Origin: Marinimicrobium koreense | GTDB lineage: Bacteria; Pseudomonadota; Gammaproteobacteria; Pseudomonadales; Cellvibrionaceae | NCBI RefSeq assembly: GCF_003762925.1 | Contig: NZ_RJUK01000001.1 | Location: forward strand, 2,108,001-2,172,000 | Reading direction: 5' to 3' | DNA: 64,000 nt | Notes under the pieces: generated by a model | Told to the model about the DNA's origin: nothing | The model's input: the letters and a program-made list of their open reading frames with translations, nothing else | Databases searched by the model: none | Program-made: the position numbers and the translations under genes | Shown here: piece after piece, positions 16,500 to 24,595 of the stretch | Numbering within the stretch: position 1 is the first letter of the stretch | Layout of the letters: every line of letters begins with the position of its first letter

Positions 16500-16625
16500 C
16501 ATACACTCACACCGAGCCCATTGACCTAAGGCAACGCTAGGGTCCATGGGCCGTTACCCTCTCACCCAACCGGGTGAGCCGAGGTAACCGGGGCCGTTCG
16601 GGAAACCGGGCCGCCTCCCGCGCTT
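16500..16625 (+). promoter_or_regulatory. Probable molybdenum cofactor (Moco) riboswitch before moaA
   Basis: The 5' leader of moaA can fold into a nested stem, GTTACC 16553-16558 with GGTAAC 16583-16588 enclosing CTCACCC 16561-16567 with GGGTGAG 16572-16578. It is followed by a GC-rich hairpin and the tail GGGCCGCCTCCCG (16608-16620). The E. coli moaA Moco RNA also ends in a hairpin followed by a GGGUCGC...CCC segment, recalled from memory. Position directly before moaA is the expected one. A covariance-model search would settle it. Confidence 0.6.
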
Positions 16626-16639
16626 GGAAAGGTGTTTCT

Positions 16640-17617
16640 ATGCTGACTGACTCTTTTGATCGGCGCTTCAGTTATTTGCGCCTGTCCGTTACCGAAGTGT
16701 GCAACTTTCGGTGCGACTACTGCCTGCCGGATGGGACCGATTGCGGCCCCGATGCCCGTGCTCAGGACCTGACCCTCGACGAAATCCGCCGTCTGGTGAA
16801 TGCCTTTGCTCGCCTGGGCATGCGCAAGGTGCGCATTACCGGCGGCGAACCCTCCCTGCGCAAAGATCTGACCGAGATCATCCGACTGTGCAAGCAGACC
16901 CCCGGTATTGAAACCGTGGCCATGACCACCAATGGCTACCGTTTGACCAAGGACATCGACGCCTGGCACGCGGCGGGCCTGGATGCGCTCAACGTGAGCA
17001 TCGACAGCCTGGATCACGCCAAGTTTGAGATGATCACCGGTCACAACAAACTGCAGGAAATTCTCAAGGGGCTGGAGCGTGCGGCCGAGTTGGGCATTCC
17101 CAACATCAAGGTCAACAGCGTGTTGATGAAGCATTACAATGACGATGCGCTAGATGACTTTCTCGACTTCGTCAAAACACGGCCGATCACCCTGCGCATG
17201 ATCGAACTGATGCAGACCGGGGATAACGTCGAGTTTTTTGACCGCCACCATTTGAGCGGCGACCGGGTGATCGAGCGGATGCGCGCTCAGGGTTGGCAGG
17301 AGCGACTGCGCGGTCGGGACTCCGGCCCCGCCCGGGAATTCTGGCACCCGGATTACGCTGGCGGCATCGGCATGATCATGCCCTATAGCAAAGACTTCTG
17401 CGCCACCTGCAACCGTCTGCGCGTCTCCAGTCAGGGGCAGCTGTTCCTGTGCCTGTTTGTCGACGAGCACCAGAGCCTGCGCCACCTGTTGCAGTCCGAT
17501 GATCCGGAGCCGGTGATGGCGTTTTTGCGGGAAGCCATCAAGGGCAAAGATTTCAGCCATCACCTGCACGAGCAGAACCCCGGCTCGACCCGGCAGTTGG
17601 CGATGATCGGCGGTTAA
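16640..17617 (+). CDS. moaA: GTP 3',8-cyclase MoaA
   Basis: This 325-residue radical-SAM enzyme converts GTP to 3',8-cyclo-GTP, the first step of molybdopterin synthesis. The start ATG 16640 follows GGAAAGG. The N-terminal SAM cluster is CNFRCDYC (Cys 21, 25, 28), followed by RITGGEPSLRKDL. The second cluster at the C-terminus has FCATCNRLRVSSQGQLFLCLF. The chain ends in Gly-Gly, the catalytic tail of MoaA. Length is normal. It is followed 41 bases later by moaB and preceded by a likely Moco riboswitch and an FNR-type site, which fits need for Mo cofactor under anaerobic nitrate respiration. Confidence 0.96.
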   Translation: MLTDSFDRRFSYLRLSVTEVCNFRCDYCLPDGTDCGPDARAQDLTLDEIRRLVNAFARLGMRKVRITGGEPSLRKDLTEIIRLCKQTPGIETVAMTTNGYRLTKDIDAWHAAGLDALNVSIDSLDHAKFEMITGHNKLQEILKGLERAAELGIPNIKVNSVLMKHYNDDALDDFLDFVKTRPITLRMIELMQTGDNVEFFDRHHLSGDRVIERMRAQGWQERLRGRDSGPAREFWHPDYAGGIGMIMPYSKDFCATCNRLRVSSQGQLFLCLFVDEHQSLRHLLQSDDPEPVMAFLREAIKGKDFSHHLHEQNPGSTRQLAMIGG

Positions 17618-17658
17618 ACTTTTACCTGACTCAATAGATTGTTACGGAGTAGCTGTTA

Positions 17659-18174
17659 ATGGCACACGCCTTACCATCGGAAATGAAACCCCTGAACATT
17701 GCGGTTCTGACCGTTTCCGATACCCGCACCTTTGAGAACGACACCTCGGGTCAGTACCTGGTGGACGCTCTGCAGGAAGAGGGCCATACCCTCGCCGACC
17801 GCGCCTTATTGAAAGACGATATTTATCAGATTCGCGCCCAGGTGTCCGTCTGGATCGCCGATGCCAACGTGCATGTGGTCCTGATCACCGGTGGCACCGG
17901 ATTTACCGACCGGGATTCGACCCCCGAGGCGATGAAGCCGTTGTTTGATAAAGAAGTGGAAGGGTTTGGGGAGATGTTCCGGCAGATTTCCTGGGGGGAG
18001 ATTGGCACGTCGACCATTCAGTCTCGAGCGTTGGCGGGGTTGGCGAATCATACCTTGATTGCCTGTCTGCCCGGGTCGACCGGGGCCTGCCGCACAGGAT
18101 GGACGAAGTTGTTGCAGCCGCAGTTGGATGCGCGGCAGGGGCCCTGTAATTTTGTGGGGCATTTGATGCGGTAG
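17659..18174 (+). CDS. moaB: Molybdenum cofactor biosynthesis protein MoaB
   Basis: This 171-residue protein has the MoCF-binding fold that adenylates molybdopterin. Diagnostic stretches are NIAVLTVSDTRTFENDTSGQYL, VVLITGGTGFTDRDSTPEAM, ISWGEIGTSTIQSRALAGL and ACLPGSTGACRTGWTKLL. The GGTGFTDRD motif is the nucleotide/pterin site. It starts behind GGAG and follows moaA by 41 bases, so they are likely co-transcribed. MoaC, MoaD and MoaE genes are not in the window. Confidence 0.95.
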   Translation: MAHALPSEMKPLNIAVLTVSDTRTFENDTSGQYLVDALQEEGHTLADRALLKDDIYQIRAQVSVWIADANVHVVLITGGTGFTDRDSTPEAMKPLFDKEVEGFGEMFRQISWGEIGTSTIQSRALAGLANHTLIACLPGSTGACRTGWTKLLQPQLDARQGPCNFVGHLMR

Positions 18175-18183
18175 GAGAGTACG

Positions 18184-18558
18184 CTACTCCCCCGTCGCGA
18201 TAATCCCCAACTCGCTATACACACTGCGCAACACATCGTAATGCTCCTGAATGGAGCACCCTTCCTGATTCCGCTTTTTGATGCCCTTGCGGGTAAGCTC
18301 AATATGCCACTTGGGCGTTACGCCGTGGCGGGCAAGGGAGTGCTTGACGCAGGCCAGGGCGCAGCCGTCGATGGCGCAGATATCGCGGCCGGATTTGGCG
18401 ACCTTGACCAGACTCGGTACATCGCCGCCCACGCCCGCAATACAGGACATTTCAGCGTGGCCTTCCCGGTCCATAACCACGGCAATATCGTTCGCCAACT
18501 GGGCCACGTTGGAGCGGCCCGAGCAGGCGTAAACCAGCGGTTTCTGTGTGTCGTCCAT
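18184..18558 (-). CDS. DGC-domain putative zinc-binding protein
   Basis: This 124-residue protein starts at ATG 18558 behind GGAA (a TTG 21 bases upstream is less likely). It shows YACSGRSNVAQLANDIA, EMSCIAGVGGDV and AIDGCALACVKHSL, with the D-G-C-x3-C motif and other cysteines typical of the DGC family, often annotated as putative zinc-binding. It converges with moaB and follows nrdJb on the same strand after 91 bases, so it may be the last gene of the anaerobic ubiU-ubiV-nrdJ operon. Its function is not known; electron transfer or metal handling is a guess. Confidence 0.8.
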   Translation of the reverse strand: MDDTQKPLVYACSGRSNVAQLANDIAVVMDREGHAEMSCIAGVGGDVPSLVKVAKSGRDICAIDGCALACVKHSLARHGVTPKWHIELTRKGIKKRNQEGCSIQEHYDVLRSVYSELGIIATGE

Positions 18559-18649
18559 AGTAAATTCCAAAGCTGACAACGTGTGAAGTTACTTTACGCT
18601 GACTGCACACATCCGCCTTGACGTAAATCAACTGAGCCTCAGTCGAGGC

Positions 18650-19312
18650 TCAGCCGCACTTGGACGCGCCGCAATTGAGGCAGGTTTTGCAACCATCCAT
18701 GATGATCACTGCTTTGGTGTGGCACTTCAGACACAGGGTTGCGGTCGGCGGAAACTCATCACTGCCATGCTCGATGTGATGCTTCTGCTCGTACTCCACC
18801 TGCTTCTCCTTGAGCACCTCCCGCTGCGCTTCGGATAGCGCTTCATCCTGGATCAGGCCGATGCGCTTCATGTGGGTTTCGATGGCGTCGCCGATTTCCG
18901 CCACCAGCGAGGGCATAAAGCGGCCGCCGGATTTGAAGTAGCCGCCCTGTGGGTCAAACACCGCTTTCAGCTCTTCCACCAGGAAGGTCACATCACCACC
19001 CTTGCGGAACACCGCGGAGATGACGCGGGTCAGCGCCACCACCCACTGAAAATGCTCCAGGTTCTTCGAGTTGATGAAAATCTCGAAGGGGCGGCGCACT
19101 TCGTGGTCGGTGCCCGGGTTCAGCACCACATCGTTGATGGTGATGTACAGGGCGTGGTCGGACAGCGGTGTCTTGATCTTGTAAGTGCTGCCTTCGAGGG
19201 TTTCCGGGCGCTCGAACTTCTCGTGCATGCGCTCGATGTCCGGCTCTTTCTCGGGCTCCGGCTTTTTGATGGAGAAGCCGGTGATTTTCTTGTCAATAAC
19301 TTTGGCGTTCAT
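18650..19312 (-). CDS. nrdJb: Class II ribonucleotide reductase accessory subunit NrdJb
   Basis: This 220-residue protein is the C-terminal piece that in Pseudomonas is split from the catalytic NrdJa. It contains the TSCPD-like domain (ITINDVVLNPGTDHEVRRPFEIFINSKN and VALTRVISAVFRKGGDVTFLVEEL). The cysteine-rich tail CLKCHTKAVIIMDGCKTCLNCGASKCG is thought to bind zinc or re-reduce the active site. It begins 14 bases after nrdJa on the same strand, as in Pseudomonas aeruginosa. Both subunits are required for B12-dependent deoxynucleotide synthesis independent of oxygen. Confidence 0.92.
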   Translation of the reverse strand: MNAKVIDKKITGFSIKKPEPEKEPDIERMHEKFERPETLEGSTYKIKTPLSDHALYITINDVVLNPGTDHEVRRPFEIFINSKNLEHFQWVVALTRVISAVFRKGGDVTFLVEELKAVFDPQGGYFKSGGRFMPSLVAEIGDAIETHMKRIGLIQDEALSEAQREVLKEKQVEYEQKHHIEHGSDEFPPTATLCLKCHTKAVIIMDGCKTCLNCGASKCG

Positions 19313-19326
19313 ACAGACTGCTCCAA

Positions 19327-21465
19327 TTAAAACTTGCCGTAATAACCTTCTTTCAAGGCCTCGTACAGATTGGCGGCGGTGTGCATTTCGCCGTCGTACT
19401 CCACCTCTTCGTTGCCCTTCAGTTCGAGCTTTTGACCGTCCTCCAGCTCAAACACATAGGTGGTATTTTCCAGATCCTGTTCTTTCACCAACACGCCCTG
19501 GAAAGCTTCCGGGTTGAAGCGGAAGGTGGTGCAGCCTTTCAGCCCTTTCTCGTAGGCGTACAGGTAAATGTCCTTGAACCGGTCGTAGGCGATTTCTGTG
19601 GGCACGTTGATGGTTTTGGAAATGGAGGAGTCAATCCATTTCTGCGCCGCGGCCTGCACATCCACATGCTGCTCCGGAGTGATCTGGTCGGATACCACAA
19701 AGTACTCTGGCAGACCGGTCTCCCCTGGCTGCGGGTAAGGTTTGGCCTTGGGCTCGACCAGCTGGCGATAGCGCAGCAGTTCGTAGGAGAACACATCCAC
19801 TTTCTCCTTGGTTTTCTTGCCACTGCGGATCACATTGCGCGCGTAGTGGTGTGCAAAACTGGGCTCAATGCCATTACTGGCGTTATTCGCCAGGGACAGG
19901 GAAATGGTGCCCGTGGGCGCAATGGAGGAGTGGTGGGTAAAGCGGCCACCGGTATCCGCCAGCGCCGCCACCAGTGCCGGATCTTCCTCGGCCACCTGCT
20001 GCATATAGCGGCTGTACTTTGCCCAGAGCACTTTACCGGGCACCTGATCGCCCACCTTATACTCTCTGGCCAAATCGGGTTGCTTGGCCAGCATGATGGG
20101 CGTGACCTCAAAGGTTTCCGCCATGATGGGCGCCGGGCCTTTTTCTTTGGCCAGGTTCAACGACTCGCGCCAGCCGGCCAGCGCCAGCTCTTTACTCACC
20201 TGTTCGGTAAAGGCGATAGACGCGGGACTGCCATAGGGAATGGTGAGCATGGTCAGGGCCGAACCCAGCCCCAGAAAGCCCATGCCGTGGCGGCGCTTGC
20301 GCTCAATCTCCCGGCGCTGCTCCGCCAGTGCCAGCCCGTTGATTTCCACCACGTTATCCAGCATGCGGGTAAAAATGGACACCAGTTTGCGGAATTTCTC
20401 CCAATCAAATTCCGCCTGCTCGGTAAAGGGATGCTTTACGCACTGGGTCAGATTGACGGAGCCGAGCAGACAACTGCCATAGGGTGGCAGGGGTTGCTCA
20501 CCGCATGGATTCGTAGCGCGAATGTCTTCACAGAACCAGTTGTTGTTCCACTGGTTGACCCGATCGATCAGGATAAAGCCGGGCTCAGCGAAGTCGTAGG
20601 TGGAACGCATGATCTGGTTCCACAGTTGCCGCGCCGGGACTTTCTTGTAGACCTTGCAGGCGATTTCACCGTCGTCGTTCCGCAGGTATTTGTCGGATAC
20701 ATGATCGAGGCGCCGCCAGACCACCTGTTCGGGGTCATCACCGTCCAGGCCCTCGCGCTTGAGGTCGTCCTCGGTGATGGGGAAACTCAGCGGCCAGGTG
20801 GCATCGGCTTTGACCGCTTGCACAAAGTCATCGGTAATCAGCAGCGACAGGTTGAACTGGCGCAGACGCCCGGCCTCGCGCTTGGCCCGGATGTATTCGC
20901 TGACATCCGGATGGTGCACATCAAAGGTGGCCATCTGGGCACCGCGCCGGCCGCCGGCCGAGGAAATGGTGAAGCACATCTTGTCGTAGATATCCATAAA
21001 CGACAGCGGCCCGGAGGTATTGGCGCCGGCGCCGGCCACGTAGGCGCCTTTGGGGCGCAGGGTGGAGAACTCGTAACCGATGCCGCAGCCGGCTTTCAGC
21101 GTCAGGCCGGCCTCGAGGTTTTTGTGCAGAATATCTTCCATGGAGTCGCCGATGGTGCCGGAGACGGTGCAGTTGATGGTGGAGGTCGCCGGCTTGTAGG
21201 CCTGGGCCCCGGCATTGGAAATGATCCGGCCGGCCGGTATGGCGCCGTTGCGCAGGGCCCAGAGAAACTCTTCGCGCCAGTGGGCTTTGCGTTTGGGCTC
21301 GATTTCGGACAGCGCCTGCGCGACCCGCTCCCAGGTGGCGTCGATGGTCTGATCCACCGGTTGGTCCTGGTGGTCTTTCAGGCGGTATTTCTGGTCCCAG
21401 ATGTCCTGGGAGGCGGGCTGAAGTTCGACCGCCGACTCGGTGATGTCCCTGGATTGCTCTGTCAT
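19327..21465 (-). CDS. nrdJa: Adenosylcobalamin-dependent class II ribonucleotide reductase NrdJa
   Basis: This 712-residue catalytic subunit makes deoxynucleotides using a cobalamin-generated thiyl radical, with or without oxygen. Recognisable motifs are NCTVSGTIGDSMEDI, LKAGCGIGYEFSTLRPKGA, AGGRRGAQMATFDVHHPD and NPCGEQPLPPYGSCLLGSVNL, the last carrying the Asn-x-Cys-x-Glu active site. GRFTHHSSIAPTGTISL also matches. The protein ends before the TSCPD region, which is supplied by NrdJb 14 bases downstream. It lies 42 bases after ubiV in the same direction, so it probably belongs to an anaerobic operon with ubiU and ubiV. Confidence 0.94.
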   Translation of the reverse strand: MTEQSRDITESAVELQPASQDIWDQKYRLKDHQDQPVDQTIDATWERVAQALSEIEPKRKAHWREEFLWALRNGAIPAGRIISNAGAQAYKPATSTINCTVSGTIGDSMEDILHKNLEAGLTLKAGCGIGYEFSTLRPKGAYVAGAGANTSGPLSFMDIYDKMCFTISSAGGRRGAQMATFDVHHPDVSEYIRAKREAGRLRQFNLSLLITDDFVQAVKADATWPLSFPITEDDLKREGLDGDDPEQVVWRRLDHVSDKYLRNDDGEIACKVYKKVPARQLWNQIMRSTYDFAEPGFILIDRVNQWNNNWFCEDIRATNPCGEQPLPPYGSCLLGSVNLTQCVKHPFTEQAEFDWEKFRKLVSIFTRMLDNVVEINGLALAEQRREIERKRRHGMGFLGLGSALTMLTIPYGSPASIAFTEQVSKELALAGWRESLNLAKEKGPAPIMAETFEVTPIMLAKQPDLAREYKVGDQVPGKVLWAKYSRYMQQVAEEDPALVAALADTGGRFTHHSSIAPTGTISLSLANNASNGIEPSFAHHYARNVIRSGKKTKEKVDVFSYELLRYRQLVEPKAKPYPQPGETGLPEYFVVSDQITPEQHVDVQAAAQKWIDSSISKTINVPTEIAYDRFKDIYLYAYEKGLKGCTTFRFNPEAFQGVLVKEQDLENTTYVFELEDGQKLELKGNEEVEYDGEMHTAANLYEALKEGYYGKF

Positions 21466-21507
21466 TCGTCAGCCTCAATAAAGTCGTTGGAATTTGGGGG
21501 GCCGCGC

Positions 21508-22383
21508 TCAGGCGACCTGCACGATACCGGCCATCTTGTGCCAATAGCCGTTGACGTCCTGCGCGGCGCGCGCCTGGGCTTCGCCCCGGCTGGCGGCCCG
21601 GAACCGGGCGAGCCACTCCAGGGTGCCCTCGGGCTCCGGGCTGAGGCGCACCGCGTCCACCAGCCCGGCCATTTGCGGCACCTCGGTCACCAGATTGTAC
21701 CGATCTCCGGACTGGGTCTGAATACCATTGAGCACGAACAGCCGCTCGCCTTCCTGATTGTAAACGGGACGACCCGACGGGTATTTGATGCAGCACAAGT
21801 CACATTGATCTTTGGGCCGATTTTCCGAGCGGGCGGTAAAGCAGCGCGCCGACCAGGCCAGGGGCAAGTGCCCAAAGCCAAACACCTCGACCTCAAAGCT
21901 GCTGCGGATATCCTCAATATCCGGTTGACTCAGTATCTCCGACAACCACTCCCGGGACAGTTCCACCGGCATCAACCAGCGCTGCATGCCGAACTGCACC
22001 AGTTGGCGCAGGGTCTGGGGGTTGTAACAATTGATCGCGGCCCCGGCGACGAAGGGCAGCCCCGCCTCGCGCAGCAGACCCACCGCGCCGATGTCGTTGG
22101 CCTCCAGCGCGAATTCACCGTTGTCGCAGTAGCGGCGCAGCTCGCGCAGGTCGGCAGGAGACTCCAGCAAGGTCATGGTGGATAACACCACTTCTTTGCC
22201 GGCCTCACGCAGCTGGTGCGCCTGGGCCATATAGTCCTCCAACTTCAGCTCCCGCCGCTTGGGACACACGGTTTCGCCCAGGTAGACGGCATCGGCGTCC
22301 GATTCGGCCACCGACGTGTAAAAACGCTGCACCTGCTCCCTGGGCCAGTAATACAGAATGGGTCCAATCGTCAGTTTTAACAT
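21508..22383 (-). CDS. ubiV: O2-independent ubiquinone hydroxylation protein UbiV
   Basis: This 291-residue U32-family protein partners UbiU in oxygen-independent hydroxylation steps of ubiquinone synthesis. The start ATG at 22383 shares its A with the ubiU stop (TAATG). It begins KLTIGPILYYWPREQVQRFY. The iron-sulfur ligands are expected at the Cys in ETVCPKRR and at the three in ARCFTARSENRPKDQCDLCC, as in E. coli UbiV. Other family features are FALEANDIGAVGLL and PVELSREWL. Translational coupling with ubiU matches the UbiU-UbiV heterodimer. Upstream extension of the frame is an artefact inside ubiU. Confidence 0.93.
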   Translation of the reverse strand: MLKLTIGPILYYWPREQVQRFYTSVAESDADAVYLGETVCPKRRELKLEDYMAQAHQLREAGKEVVLSTMTLLESPADLRELRRYCDNGEFALEANDIGAVGLLREAGLPFVAGAAINCYNPQTLRQLVQFGMQRWLMPVELSREWLSEILSQPDIEDIRSSFEVEVFGFGHLPLAWSARCFTARSENRPKDQCDLCCIKYPSGRPVYNQEGERLFVLNGIQTQSGDRYNLVTEVPQMAGLVDAVRLSPEPEGTLEWLARFRAASRGEAQARAAQDVNGYWHKMAGIVQVA

Positions 22384-23378
22384 TAACGCCAACTCCTGTG
22401 ATAGGCCCCGATGGTGGTCTGATGCCCTTCGGACAGTCCCGCCAGGGTCTGGTCCCAATCCTGGTGCACCTGATACTGGGCCGGGTCTTCCAGCAACCGG
22501 TCGATGGCCTTACGCCACACCCGGGTAACCTGGCCGACATAGGCGGGACTACGCTGACGCCCCTCGATCTTCACCGCCTTGATGCCATCGCGGTACAGCT
22601 CGGGCAACAGGCTCAGGGTGTTGAGGCTGGTCGGTTCCTCCAGGGCGTGGTAGCGCTCACCGTCCACCTCGAAGCGACCTTTGCACAGGGTGGGATAACC
22701 GGCGTTCTCACCGCCAGCAAAGCGGTCAATCAGGTAGCCATTCAGGCGGGATTCCAGCACGCCGCGTTTCTCTTCCCAGCGGACGAACTTGGCGGGCGAG
22801 CAGGCGCCGGAGTTGTTGGGGGACTCGCCGGTCATGTAGGAGCTGAGATAACAGCGCCCCTCAGCCATTATGCACAGGCTGCCGAAGGCAAACACCTCCA
22901 GCTCGGTACTCACGGTGTGCGCCAGTGCCGATACCTGTTTCATGGACAGCACCCGCGGCAACACCACGCGACTGACGCCATAGGCCTGTTGGTAAAAATC
23001 AATGGCCGCCGCATTGGTGGCCGAGGCCTGCACCGACAGGTGCCGCTCCACCTCGGGGTAGCGTTCCGCCGCGTAGGCCAACACCGCCATATCGGCGATG
23101 ATCAACACGTCCGCTCCGGCCTTGACGGCCTCATCCACTGCCTGTTGCCAACTGTCCCATTGTGTCGGGTGGGCAAAGGTGTTGATCGCCACGTGCAACC
23201 GCCGCCCCTGCCGATGGGTTTCCCGGGCGGCATCGCGCAGCCCCAGGGTGTCGAGATTGAGGCCGGCAAAGTGCCGGGCATTGGTATCACCGCGCAAGCC
23301 CACATAGACGGCATCGGCCCCCTCTTTCAGGGCGGTTTTCAGCGCGGGCAGGCTTCCTGCGGGACAAAGTAATTCCAT
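22383..23378 (-). CDS. ubiU: O2-independent ubiquinone hydroxylation protein UbiU
   Basis: This 331-residue U32-family protein forms a [4Fe-4S] heterodimer with UbiV and hydroxylates the ubiquinone ring without oxygen, using prephrenate. Landmarks: MELLCPAGSLPALKTALKEG, DAVYVGLRGDTNARHFAGLN, VERHLSVQASATNAAAIDFY, GSLCIMAEGRCYLSSYMTGE with the following SGACSPAK, and YPTLCKGRF. The cysteines in these last three segments are the expected cluster ligands. It heads the minus-strand group ubiU-ubiV-nrdJa-nrdJb and is divergent from ubiT across 94 bases. No obvious FNR box was seen there. Confidence 0.94.
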   Translation of the reverse strand: MELLCPAGSLPALKTALKEGADAVYVGLRGDTNARHFAGLNLDTLGLRDAARETHRQGRRLHVAINTFAHPTQWDSWQQAVDEAVKAGADVLIIADMAVLAYAAERYPEVERHLSVQASATNAAAIDFYQQAYGVSRVVLPRVLSMKQVSALAHTVSTELEVFAFGSLCIMAEGRCYLSSYMTGESPNNSGACSPAKFVRWEEKRGVLESRLNGYLIDRFAGGENAGYPTLCKGRFEVDGERYHALEEPTSLNTLSLLPELYRDGIKAVKIEGRQRSPAYVGQVTRVWRKAIDRLLEDPAQYQVHQDWDQTLAGLSEGHQTTIGAYHRSWR

Positions 23379-23472
23379 CGGCGTTTACCTCTGTTTAAAG
23401 ACTGTACCTATTTTGGGCGAGTGGCGACGCCACCCGGGTTTGCTAGCATGCCCGCTCAGGAGGTGCCCCACT

Positions 23473-23955
23473 ATGACTACCATGCAATCCCATTCAGCAT
23501 CATTTCGCCCATCGCTCCCCCGGCTCACTCAATGCGCCAAAGTGGCCCAGCCACTCATCCCCGAGACAATTCGCCGACACACTTTAGGCGTCGGCCTGAA
23601 CCACACTTTTTCAAAGGCGCTGCGCCGGGGCGAGCTGGATTTTCTGCACGGCCGCCAGGCGCGGATCACCGTGCCGGACATCAACCTGGACTTCGCGGTG
23701 ACGCTACTCGGCCAACGGCTGCAGGTTTCGCTCAAGCCTGTGGCATCCGACGTGACCTTTCGGGCCGATACCCGATCACTGCTGCAGATCATGGCCGGCC
23801 AGGTTGATCCCGACACCCTGTTCTTTCGCCGCAAGCTGGCCATTGAAGGCGATACCGAGCTGGGGCTGGAACTGAAAAATTTCCTCGACAGTCAGGACCC
23901 CGAAGGACTGATCCCCCCGCCCGCTTACCGGCTGATCACTAGCCTACTGCTATGA
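23473..23955 (+). CDS. ubiT: Ubiquinone anaerobic biosynthesis accessory factor UbiT (SCP2 domain)
   Basis: This 160-residue protein starts at ATG 23473 behind a near-ideal AGGAGGTG. It consists of one SCP2 sterol-carrier-like domain, which in UbiT binds prenylated ubiquinone intermediates for UbiU/UbiV. Recognisable segments are ETIRRHTLGVGLNHTFSKAL, GELDFLHGRQARITVPD and DTLFFRRKLAIEGDTELGLELKNFLDS. Divergent arrangement with ubiUV is the usual gammaproteobacterial layout. A 6-bp inverted repeat (GTGGCG-A-CGCCAC, near 23420) lies in the shared gap. Confidence 0.93.
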   Translation: MTTMQSHSASFRPSLPRLTQCAKVAQPLIPETIRRHTLGVGLNHTFSKALRRGELDFLHGRQARITVPDINLDFAVTLLGQRLQVSLKPVASDVTFRADTRSLLQIMAGQVDPDTLFFRRKLAIEGDTELGLELKNFLDSQDPEGLIPPPAYRLITSLLL

Positions 23956-24066
23956 CCGACCCCGCGATATTCCCCCATGGGTCTACCCCTTTAGAGGAAT
24001 CACAGTTCACCCCGAAAGTGTGCACAATGGGCAGAACTCTCGTTTTACAACAATGGCCACATTGCT

Positions 24067-24486
24067 ATGAGCACCTTTGAGCTGAACCACTTCGATGACT
24101 TTCTCACTATTGCCCGCTCTCAACCGGAACCACAAAAGCTGATTCTGGTTCTGGCGCGCCGAGAATTACCCACCGGCTATACCGAGCAGCAGGCGCGGGA
24201 TTTTGAGGAGGGACACGGGGGCCACCTGGCGCCGCTGGCCGGTATCGACAAGCGCCCCGACGAACTGGCAGACTTCTCCAGCCTGGTCGAAGAAGCCAAG
24301 CAGGCGAGCGATACGTGGGATGCGGTTTTTGTTGCCGCCCTGCCCGGCACGGACAACAAACTACCCACCCCGAAAGCGGTGGACGACGCCATCGAAAAAG
24401 TCATTCACGCCATTCGCAACGGGATGATCAATAACTTGCTGGCATTCGACCGTTCCGGCGTCCCGATGCAGATCACCCACGGATAG
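24067..24486 (+). CDS. Conserved protein of unknown function
   Basis: This 139-residue cytoplasmic protein is acidic, with motifs KLILVLARRELPTGYTEQQARDFEEGHGG, HLAPLAGIDKRPDELADF, WDAVFVAALPG and MINNLLAFDRSG. Similar proteins in pseudomonads are, as I recall, labelled 'ribonucleotide reductase subunit alpha', but the length and the absence of any radical or active-site motif make that name unsafe. Its proximity to nrdJ genes here is noted but may be coincidental. It lies alone between ubiT and the glutamine amidotransferase gene. I cannot assign a function. Confidence 0.75.
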   Translation: MSTFELNHFDDFLTIARSQPEPQKLILVLARRELPTGYTEQQARDFEEGHGGHLAPLAGIDKRPDELADFSSLVEEAKQASDTWDAVFVAALPGTDNKLPTPKAVDDAIEKVIHAIRNGMINNLLAFDRSGVPMQITHG

Positions 24487-24595
24487 CGCTCAACGAGTCG
24501 CGCCCCAGAAATCGAAAGGCGCGCCCAAGACCTGCGAAAGACGCCTCGATGCGTATAATGGTGATAGACCTCCGAAACCCGAGAGCCTCATCACT

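Noticed and set aside
19381-22185. A 934-codon open frame on the plus strand across nrdJa and ubiV
   Set aside because: It is antisense to two clearly conserved genes (nrdJa and ubiV) and its product has no recognisable domain; long antisense frames are common at this GC content.
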